13,507 nucleotides of DNA, from assembly GCA_016292575.1 (NCBI GenBank), contig JAEDIH010000041.1, positions 1 through 13,507 of the forward strand, given 5' to 3'. A program made the translations under genes and the position numbers. Shown one piece after another: positions 7,778 through 13,507 of this stretch. Source of the DNA: Clostridiaceae bacterium (lineage in GTDB: Bacteria; Bacillota; Clostridia; Oscillospirales; Acutalibacteraceae). The number at the start of each line of letters is the position of its first letter. Position 1 is the first letter of the stretch. The notes under the pieces were generated by a model. That model was not told where the DNA came from and did not search any database. It saw only the letters and a list, made by a program, of their open reading frames with translations.

Positions 7778-8518
7778 GTGGCTGAAAAAAAGTCCCGAAG
7801 TTATGTTCTCAATTTCATAGCTTTCATTTGCTTCACAGTCGCCCTTGCCCTGATTGTTCTTTTGCGCCTTTTTCAGGTGGAGCGCTTTGTTGAGTGGTAT
7901 AACAAATATACCGACACCCTTGCGGACTTTGAACGCTGGATTTCGGCAAACGGCGCAACCTGGTTCTCCGTTGCCGTCATTATTGCAAACTATACGCTCA
8001 AGGCGGTTATACCGTGGTTTCCGCTTTCCTGCATCTGCGTTGCGGCAGGCGTCCTTTTCAAGTGGTATTACGCAACGGCAATCAACCTTGCGGGGCTTTC
8101 AATCCTCTTTACAATAAAGTTCTTCTGGGGCAGGCGCTACGGCGGCGGCAATGCCGAAAAAATTCTTTCAAAGTATGACCGTGCGCATGAGTTTGTTGAC
8201 AAAAGCAAGCTCGGCTCAACCGTCATCCTTTTTCTGCTGCGGCTTGTTCCCGGAACTCCGGTCAACTCCGTCAGTCAGCTTTACGGCACAACGGACATAG
8301 GCTTTCCGAAATACCTGCTCGTTTCCCTTGCCGGCTTTTCATACAAGCTGTTTTCATACACCACCATCGGACGCAATGTTTTTGATCCCGCGTCCGCAAA
8401 GTTCATCGTTCCGCTCATTTTCCTTTCCCTGTTCACCGGAATGGCTGTCCTCTCGCTCAACGGAGTGATAAGTCTGACGAGACTCGGCTCAAGGGACAAA
8501 AAGCGCAGTGAGGAATAA
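7778..8518 (+). CDS. TVP38/TMEM64 (VTT domain) family membrane protein
   Basis: This is a 246-residue polytopic membrane protein. Hydrophobic segments lie at about 11-32, 61-94, 97-117, 146-165, 178-195 and 207-235. The VTT/DedA-like landmarks are visible: VIPWFPLSCICVAAGVLF (77-94), the glycine-bearing segment GRRYGGG (118-124), and LLRLVPGTPVNSVSQLYG (153-170) followed by FPKYLLVSLAG (176-186). Eukaryotic VTT relatives act as phospholipid scramblases and bacterial DedA proteins recycle undecaprenyl phosphate or other lipid carriers. The substrate of this branch is not known. I chose the GTG at 7778 because AAAGGGGG (about 7763-7770) is 7 bases upstream. An ATG at 7754 is possible but lies before that site. 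It is the first plus-strand gene after the divergent serS. Confidence 0.88.
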   Translation: MAEKKSRSYVLNFIAFICFTVALALIVLLRLFQVERFVEWYNKYTDTLADFERWISANGATWFSVAVIIANYTLKAVIPWFPLSCICVAAGVLFKWYYATAINLAGLSILFTIKFFWGRRYGGGNAEKILSKYDRAHEFVDKSKLGSTVILFLLRLVPGTPVNSVSQLYGTTDIGFPKYLLVSLAGFSYKLFSYTTIGRNVFDPASAKFIVPLIFLSLFTGMAVLSLNGVISLTRLGSRDKKRSEE

Positions 8519-8550
8519 TTTTCCTTAATTTAAAGTCGGATTAAAACAGA

Positions 8551-8569
8551 TCATGTAATGTTAACATGA
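8551..8569. repeat. inverted repeat upstream of the kinase gene
   Basis: TCATGT (8551-8556) and ACATGA (8564-8569) are perfect inverted arms around 7 bases. A second hairpin, GCTTTG (8582-8587) against CAAAGC (8595-8600), follows. Neither carries a T-run on the plus strand. The first could be a protein-binding site. I see no convincing promoter in the 130-base gap (best guess TTGAAA at 8585 with a poor -10). Confidence 0.35.
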
Positions 8570-8648
8570 AAATTTTGCGCCGCTTTGAAAAAACCAAAGC
8601 CGCAATTATCCGCAAAAACACATAAAAAAACAGATAAAGGATGATAGC

Positions 8649-9935
8649 ATGAGTACATATGCTGCGGTCAGAGCCGCGCTCACGGAGAAAAAGCTTGACG
8701 AAAGCTTTTCCCGCGTCTATTCAAAAAAACATTTTGACGAACAATACGAGCGCTTTCTTGGCGTTCTTTCCGATTTTGAAGCACAGTACGGAAAGGACGA
8801 GGAAAGGGAAATCTCCCTTTTTTCCGCTCCGGGAAGGACGGAAATCAGCGGCAACCACACCGACCACAACCATGGGAGGGTTATTGCCGCCGCGGTTGAC
8901 CTTGACGCCGTTGCCGCCGCCTCAAAAAACGATGACGGCATTGTCAGAGTAAAATCCAGAGGCTACAACATTGACACCGTTGAGCTTGACGACCTTGAGG
9001 TCAACTCCGAGGATATCGGTCACAGCCGCTCGCTCGTGCGCGGAATCCTTGCCCGGTTTAAGGAACTCGGCTACAACATCGGCGGCTTTGACGCAACAAC
9101 AGCCTCAAAGGTGCTTTCCGGCTCCGGGCTTTCCTCCTCCGCCGCGTTTGAGGTGCTTGTTTGCACAATGCTCAACCATCTTTACAACGACGGAAAAATC
9201 AGCCCGGCCGAGATTGCAAAAATTTCCCAGTATGCGGAAAACGTACACTTCAAAAAGCCCTGCGGTCTGCTTGACCAGACCGCCTGCGCAGTCGGCGGCT
9301 TTGTAACAATCGACTTTGCCGATCCGTCAAAGCCTTTGATTGAAAAGGTTTTGCTTGATTTTGAAAAAACCAATCATACGCTCTGCATTGTTGATACCGG
9401 AGGCAGCCACAGCGACCTTACTGATGAATACGCCTCGGTGAGAAGGGAAATGGAGCAGGTTGCCGCCTTTTTCGGCAAAAAGGTTCTGCGTGAAATTACC
9501 AAAAAGGACGTTATTGAAAACGCCGCCGCCGTTGCAAAGGCTGTTTCAGAGCGTGCCGTTCTGCGCGCGCTCCACTTCTTTGGCGAAAACGAAAGAGTGG
9601 AAAAGCAAGTTACGTTTTTGAAAGCGGGCGATTTTGAAAACTTCAAAAAGCTTGTTATCGAGAGCGGCTTTTCATCATACATGTATAACCAGAACGTCTA
9701 TTCAAACAAAGTGCCGGAAAATCAGCCCGTCTCGCTCGGTCTTGCCCTCAGCGAGGAGCTGCTCAAAGACCGCGGCGCATGGCGCGTCCACGGCGGCGGC
9801 TTTGCCGGAACAATCCAGGCCTTTGTTCCCGATGAGCTGCTTGACCGCTACATTGCCCTCATGAGCGCGGTTTTCGGCGAAACTTCGTGCTATGTACTCA
9901 GTATCCGTCCCGTTGGCGGAGCAAAATTTATTTAA
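8649..9935 (+). CDS. galactokinase-family (GHMP) sugar kinase, divergent
   Basis: This 428-residue cytoplasmic kinase should phosphorylate a sugar at C1 with ATP, as in the Leloir pathway. All three GHMP motifs are present: the N-terminal signature SAPGRTEISGNHTDHNHG (59-76), the phosphate loop GSGLSSSAAF (157-166) and the C-terminal HGGGFAGTIQAF (381-392). The catalytic aspartate is Asp209 in CGLLDQTACAVGG (205-217), matching Asp186 of human GALK1, and Arg63 matches Arg37. The sugar-contacting Glu of GEHTD is Asn69 here (GNHTD), and the motif lacks the usual VNLIGE run. There is also an N-terminal extension of about 30 residues. I therefore name the family but not galK: the substrate could be galactose or another sugar. 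AAAGGA lies 7 bases before the ATG. The next gene starts 19 bases after its stop. Confidence 0.85.
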   Translation: MSTYAAVRAALTEKKLDESFSRVYSKKHFDEQYERFLGVLSDFEAQYGKDEEREISLFSAPGRTEISGNHTDHNHGRVIAAAVDLDAVAAASKNDDGIVRVKSRGYNIDTVELDDLEVNSEDIGHSRSLVRGILARFKELGYNIGGFDATTASKVLSGSGLSSSAAFEVLVCTMLNHLYNDGKISPAEIAKISQYAENVHFKKPCGLLDQTACAVGGFVTIDFADPSKPLIEKVLLDFEKTNHTLCIVDTGGSHSDLTDEYASVRREMEQVAAFFGKKVLREITKKDVIENAAAVAKAVSERAVLRALHFFGENERVEKQVTFLKAGDFENFKKLVIESGFSSYMYNQNVYSNKVPENQPVSLGLALSEELLKDRGAWRVHGGGFAGTIQAFVPDELLDRYIALMSAVFGETSCYVLSIRPVGGAKFI

Positions 9936-9954
9936 GTAAAGGAGTATGCGAAAA

Positions 9955-12033
9955 ATGAAAAAGTTACTTAAAAGTCTGCTGTGTCTTGTTCTGTGTCTCT
10001 GCATGGTAATGCCGACGGCGGTAATGTCCTCGGCGGCAGCCGTTGCAAAGGTCAGCAAGGTCACCCTCGTTTCAAGAACGACCTCATCGCTCAAAATCAA
10101 ATGGACAAAGGTCAAAAATGCAAAAGGCTATCAGGTTTCATTCTATAACGCGGCAAAGAAAAAGTGGGTGAGCGAAAAAACGACCACCGCTTTGAGCTAT
10201 ACCGACACCGGTCTTAAGGACGCAACAACCTATTCCTACAAGGTCAGAGCGTACACAAAGAAGAACGGAAAGGTTGTTTACGGAAAGTATTCGCCCGTAC
10301 TCAAGGCAACGACCGTTGAAGCCCCCGTTGTTCTCAAGAGGGTTGAAAATGTTACCGCTTCGTCAAGTACGGACAGCTCAATCACTCTGAAGTGGCCCAA
10401 GGTTTCCGGCGCAACCGGATATTATGTTTTTGTCTATAACAAATATCAGAAGAGCTGGGGAGCCGGCAAGGCAACCTCCGCCCTCTCCTATACCTTCAGC
10501 GGTCTTTCAACAGGAGCAAGCTATTCCTTCCGTGTAAGAGCTTACGCAAAGAAGAACGGCAAGATTTACTACGGCAAGTATTCCCCGACGCTCGTTGCAC
10601 AGACACTTCCGCAGACTGTTACGGGTCTTGCCGTCAACGAGGTCACCGAGCACACCGCCTCGCTTTCATGGGACAAGGCAAAGGGCGCCGTAAGCTATGT
10701 TGTTGTTGAGTATGACCCGGCAACAAAGAAGTATACCGATGTTGCCGCTTCAACGCTCACCTCCTGCACCGTCAGCGATCTCGACTCGCTTTCGACCCAT
10801 CTTTACGCAGTCAAGAGCGTTGCAAAGAACGGCTCGCTGACAACCTACTCCGCACCGTGCAAAACCGTCAGCGCAACAACGCTGCTTTCAACCGTTGAAT
10901 CAATCTCAGCCACTGTTTCCAAAAACCGCATCGAGTTCCGCTGGCCCGCGGTCAACGGCGCAGAGGATTACACAATTTACCGCTGCGGCAAGGACAATGT
11001 CTGGAAGGATGTTGCAACAACAAGCGACACGGTCTATTCATTTGAAGACCTTGAACCGGGAACCGAGTATATGATAAGGTTCACCGCCTCGGCAGGAAAG
11101 CTTACCTCTCAATATAGCCAGACCTTCCGCCTTTCAACAACACCGGACGTTCCGAAAAACCTTAAAGCTGCAACAACATCTGAAAAGACAGTTGCGCTCA
11201 CCTGGGACGCCGCAAAGGGTGCTTCAGGCTATGAGGTCTGCCGCTACAGTCCGCTTGACGGAACAGAGGTCGTTATCGGAACCTGCGAAACAAACTCTTT
11301 CATTGATACCTCGCTTGGAACCAACACCAATTACTGCTACAAGGTTCGCGCCTTCACCGTTGTCAACGGAAAGTACATCTACGGCGATTACTGCGAGAAG
11401 ATTACCCACAGCTACACCGCGGCAGAGGATCCGAACAATCCGTATCAGGACATGGGCAAGCTCGGCTCCGCCGGAGTTCTCGGCTATCTCTATGACCCGG
11501 AAAGGGACGTTTTCTACACCGCAAAGGATCCGTGGCAGAGGAACTTTGGCTTCAACGTTGTTTATGACGTCTCCGCCCAGCTCATTCTCCTCAACTACAA
11601 GACCAACCGCTTCAAATTCAACGCCAACGGCAAGGATTGGATGATCCAGTTCTGGAAGGGTCATTACGGTCTTATCATTTACGGCGGCGAGATAGGCGTT
11701 TACACCAAGCCCGTTGACAGGGTTGTTGAGCATTATGACTGCGCTTCCGACGAGGATATGCTCAGAATGAGCCTCAAGTTCTATCAGTATGACGTTAAGC
11801 AGGAAAAATGGGTCTTCTCCTTTGAGCGTCCCTACGGTCTTTACTGGTGGTGCACCGGCTTCAAAATCGGCAACAACGGCGGCGGCTACGATACCAAGTT
11901 CTCAAACTACCGCATTGACGCAAGAATAACCATGAAGAACTTTGAAATGCTCGAAGCATTCACAAAGTCGCTCAGGGACGGCGGTCAGGCATACACGGTT
12001 GACGGACTTGATATTTATCTGACCTGGATCTGA
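9955..12033 (+). CDS. secreted protein with five Fn3 domains and a C-terminal DUF4474 domain
   Basis: The 692-residue exported protein begins MKKLLKSLLCLVLCLCMVMP, a Sec signal peptide probably cleaved after the alanine-rich stretch near residue 25-30. Five fibronectin type III modules follow at about 33-121, 131-217, 221-308, 313-395 and 399-484, each with the core tryptophan (IKW, LKW, LSW, FRW, LTW) and the tyrosine-bearing strand GYxV or its variant. The C-terminal region, about 507-680, matches my recollection of DUF4474: YDPERDVFYT, WQRNFGFNVVYD, WMIQFWKGHYGLIIYGGEIGVYTK in two parts, WWCTGFKIG, then ITMKNFEMLEAFTKSL. Its function is unknown to me. No LPXTG or membrane tail is present. 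I chose the ATG at 9955 because GGAG (9941-9944) is 10 bases before it but only 1 base before the ATG at 9946. Tandem stops TGA TAA end it. Confidence 0.87.
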   Translation: MKKLLKSLLCLVLCLCMVMPTAVMSSAAAVAKVSKVTLVSRTTSSLKIKWTKVKNAKGYQVSFYNAAKKKWVSEKTTTALSYTDTGLKDATTYSYKVRAYTKKNGKVVYGKYSPVLKATTVEAPVVLKRVENVTASSSTDSSITLKWPKVSGATGYYVFVYNKYQKSWGAGKATSALSYTFSGLSTGASYSFRVRAYAKKNGKIYYGKYSPTLVAQTLPQTVTGLAVNEVTEHTASLSWDKAKGAVSYVVVEYDPATKKYTDVAASTLTSCTVSDLDSLSTHLYAVKSVAKNGSLTTYSAPCKTVSATTLLSTVESISATVSKNRIEFRWPAVNGAEDYTIYRCGKDNVWKDVATTSDTVYSFEDLEPGTEYMIRFTASAGKLTSQYSQTFRLSTTPDVPKNLKAATTSEKTVALTWDAAKGASGYEVCRYSPLDGTEVVIGTCETNSFIDTSLGTNTNYCYKVRAFTVVNGKYIYGDYCEKITHSYTAAEDPNNPYQDMGKLGSAGVLGYLYDPERDVFYTAKDPWQRNFGFNVVYDVSAQLILLNYKTNRFKFNANGKDWMIQFWKGHYGLIIYGGEIGVYTKPVDRVVEHYDCASDEDMLRMSLKFYQYDVKQEKWVFSFERPYGLYWWCTGFKIGNNGGGYDTKFSNYRIDARITMKNFEMLEAFTKSLRDGGQAYTVDGLDIYLTWI

Positions 12034-12040
12034 TAAATAT
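12011..12040 (+). repeat. inverted repeat overlapping the 3' end of the Fn3/DUF4474 gene
   Basis: ATATTTATC (12011-12019) and GATAAATAT (12032-12040) pair perfectly around 12 bases and include the tandem stop codons. The stem is AT-only apart from one pair and no T-run follows, so it is a poor terminator. It may mark or protect a transcript end. Confidence 0.4.
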
Positions 12041-12046
12041 TATGCA

Positions 12047-12097
12047 AAGCTGTTGACATATGCGCTCAATGGTGTATAATTGATAAGCTGCATATGC
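12047..12097. repeat. direct repeat bracketing the metK promoter
   Basis: AAGCTG plus CATATGC occurs at 12047-12063 (with TTGA between the halves, forming the -35 box) and again without a gap at 12085-12097, across the predicted transcription start. The second copy overlaps a 10-bp palindrome TGCATATGCA (12089-12098). Confidence 0.5.
12053..12080 (+). promoter_or_regulatory. promoter of the riboswitch-metK unit
   Basis: TTGACA (12053-12058), a 16-base spacer and TATAAT (12075-12080) are both perfect consensus boxes. Transcription would start near 12087, about 30 bases before the riboswitch. Confidence 0.9.
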
Positions 12098-12116
12098 AAG
12101 TATAACTGAATATTTT

Positions 12117-12211
12117 CCTTATTGAGAGAAGCTGAGGGAACAGGCCCTTTGACGCTCGGCAACCTGCTTTTGCAAGGTGCTAAATCCTGCGGTATTGACC
12201 GAAAGATAAGG
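12117..12211 (+). promoter_or_regulatory. SAM-I (S-box) riboswitch controlling metK
   Basis: The conserved S-box blocks appear in order: GAGAGAAGCTGAGGGA (kink-turn side, from 12124), CAGGCCC (12141-12147), GACGCTCGGCAACC (12151-12164), GGTGCTAAATCCTGC (about 12177-12191), then AAGATAAGG (12203-12211). The P1 stem pairs CCTTAT (12117-12122) with ATAAGG (12206-12211). Family knowledge: SAM binding stabilises P1 and turns the gene off. Here the downstream parts fit, because AGATAA (12204-12209) can alternatively pair with TTATCT (12214-12219), an antiterminator that uses both the 3' arm of P1 and the 5' arm of the terminator. Confidence 0.95.
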
Positions 12212-12215
12212 TTTT

Positions 12216-12250
12216 ATCTCCGGTCTGAAAAACGACCGGAGATTTTTCTT
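12216..12250 (+). terminator. riboswitch expression-platform terminator
   Basis: ATCTCCGGTC (12216-12225) pairs perfectly with GACCGGAGAT (12234-12243) around an 8-base loop, followed by TTTTTCTTTCG. It is formed when SAM is bound and shares bases 12216-12219 with the antiterminator. Confidence 0.93.
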
Positions 12251-12310
12251 TCGTTTTTCAACCGTGTGCAAAATTCAAAAGGAAAGAAAAATGAAAGGAG
12301 CATTTTAAAA

Positions 12311-13498
12311 ATGACAAAGCATCTTTTCACCTCGGAATCCGTTACCGAGGGACATCCCGACAAAATCTGCGACCGCATCTCCGATTCGGTGCTTGACGCA
12401 ATTTTTGAAAAAGACCCCAATGCGCGCGTCGCCTGCGAAACCGCAATAACCACAAACCAGGTGCTCATCATGGGCGAAATCAGCACAACCTGCTCGCCCG
12501 ATATTGAAGCTATAGCACGCAAGGCCATCTGCGATATCGGCTATGATTCGCCGGAAAAGGGCTTTGACGGCAACACCTGCAAGGTTATTGTAACGCTGGA
12601 CAAGCAGTCCGTTGACATCGCAATGGGCGTTGACAAATCGCTTGAGCTCAAGGACGGCGAGGAGGACAGATACAACCTCAACGGAGCCGGGGATCAGGGC
12701 ATGATGTTCGGCTTTGCCTGCAACGAGACTCCGGAGCTTATGCCGCTTCCGATTTCCCTTGCCCATAAGCTCACCAAAAGGCTCACTGAAGTCAGAAAAA
12801 ACAAAACGCTTCCCTATCTACGTCCGGACGGAAAAAGCCAGGTTACCGTTGAATATGAGGACGGAAAGCCCGTTGCCGTTACCGCAGTTGTTGTTTCCAC
12901 GCAGCACAGCGACTTAGTTTCGCTTGAGCAGATCAGGACTGACATCAAAAAGCTGGTCATTGAGCCTGTTATTCCTGCCTCGCTCATGAGGGCTGATACC
13001 AAAATCTATGTAAATCCCACCGGTCGCTTTGTAATCGGCGGACCTCAGGGCGACAGCGGTCTCACCGGCAGGAAGATTATTGTTGACACCTACGGCGGAT
13101 ATTCGCGCCACGGCGGCGGAGCCTTTTCCGGCAAGGATCCCACAAAGGTTGACCGCAGTGCGGCCTATGCGGCAAGATATGTTGCCAAAAACATTGTTGC
13201 CGCCGGTCTTGCCTCAAGGTGCGAGATTCAGCTTGCCTATGCCATAGGCGTTGCGAAGCCCGTTTCCGTCCTTGTTGAAACCTTTGGCACGGCCAAAATT
13301 GATGAGGAGCGTCTTTCCGATATCGTAAACAAGGTCTTTGACCTGCGCCCGGCCGCAATAATTGATACGCTGCACCTGCGCGCACCCATCTACAGTCCCC
13401 TTTCCTCCTACGGTCACATCGGCAGAGAGGATCTTGACGTTCAGTGGGAAAAGACCGACAAGGTTGACGAGCTCAGAAAGCTTGCAGGTCTTGAATAA
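12311..13498 (+). CDS. metK: S-adenosylmethionine synthetase
   Basis: This enzyme makes SAM from methionine and ATP in the cytoplasm and acts as a tetramer. The 395-residue protein is full length. It carries SVTEGHPDKICD (10-21) with the catalytic His15 and Asp17, GAGDQGMMFGFA (125-136), and the glycine-rich phosphate-binding loop GGGAFSGKDPTKVDRSAAY (268-286). The ATG at 12311 is chosen because AAAGGAG (12294-12300) lies 10 bases upstream. An open frame extending back to 12122 runs through the riboswitch and terminator and is not translated. Feedback by SAM through the riboswitch is the evident control. The gene ends 9 bases before the window edge. Confidence 0.98.
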   Translation: MTKHLFTSESVTEGHPDKICDRISDSVLDAIFEKDPNARVACETAITTNQVLIMGEISTTCSPDIEAIARKAICDIGYDSPEKGFDGNTCKVIVTLDKQSVDIAMGVDKSLELKDGEEDRYNLNGAGDQGMMFGFACNETPELMPLPISLAHKLTKRLTEVRKNKTLPYLRPDGKSQVTVEYEDGKPVAVTAVVVSTQHSDLVSLEQIRTDIKKLVIEPVIPASLMRADTKIYVNPTGRFVIGGPQGDSGLTGRKIIVDTYGGYSRHGGGAFSGKDPTKVDRSAAYAARYVAKNIVAAGLASRCEIQLAYAIGVAKPVSVLVETFGTAKIDEERLSDIVNKVFDLRPAAIIDTLHLRAPIYSPLSSYGHIGREDLDVQWEKTDKVDELRKLAGLE

Positions 13499-13507
13499 CA
13501 GTCCTTG

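Noticed and set aside
11224..11733. Minus-strand open frame of 169 codons inside the Fn3/DUF4474 gene
   Set aside because: It is antisense to a well-supported secreted protein and has no start signals.
12122..12310. 63-residue N-terminal extension of MetK
   Set aside because: This stretch is the SAM-I riboswitch and its terminator. The good Shine-Dalgarno and the conserved MetK N-terminus point to 12311.

Overview
The window looks like an ordinary chromosomal segment of a low-to-moderate GC Gram-positive bacterium, most likely an anaerobic clostridium of the Oscillospiraceae/Ruminococcaceae type. I infer this from several things: the soj/spo0J-type parAB pair, a SAM-I (S-box) riboswitch with an intrinsic terminator ahead of metK, strong GGAGG ribosome binding sites, sigma-A promoters with TTGACA/TATAAT-like boxes, and a secreted protein joining fibronectin type III repeats to what I recognise as a DUF4474 domain. 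Taxonomy is an inference; there is no rRNA or other marker here. I see no tRNA, rRNA, CRISPR array, transposase or phage gene.

Layout. Bases 1-160 hold a long hairpin that probably ends the first minus-strand gene. A membrane-anchored, degenerate LytR-CpsA-Psr-like protein (161-997, minus) and an AT-richer, single-gene plus-strand unit (1286-1903) diverge from back-to-back promoters. The second unit ends in a perfect 15-bp terminator stem that overlaps its stop codon. Next come four minus-strand transcription units: parA-parB (3682-2000), a D-2-hydroxyacid dehydrogenase (4749-3790), glyA (6127-4877) and serS (7497-6229). Intrinsic terminators separate serS from glyA and glyA from the dehydrogenase. 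From 7.7 kb onward everything is on the plus strand: a TVP38/TMEM64-type membrane protein, a divergent galactokinase-family kinase, the Fn3/DUF4474 secreted protein, and riboswitch-controlled metK.

How the genes fit together. serS, glyA and the glycerate/hydroxypyruvate-type dehydrogenase all touch serine: charging it to tRNA, converting it to glycine plus a one-carbon unit, and handling its three-carbon keto/hydroxy relatives. With SAM synthetase at the far end they make a loose serine/one-carbon/methyl theme. parA and parB are the chromosome segregation pair. The kinase and the Fn3/DUF4474 protein lie only 19 bp apart and may be co-transcribed.

I do not see convincing evidence of a new defence or mobile system. 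The least described items are the DUF4474 fusion protein, the kinase with an altered sugar-binding motif, the LCP-like protein lacking its arginines, and the orphan protein at 1286-1903. The regulatory DNA is unusually readable: seven sigma-A-type promoters, several terminators and a complete riboswitch switch can be placed by eye.
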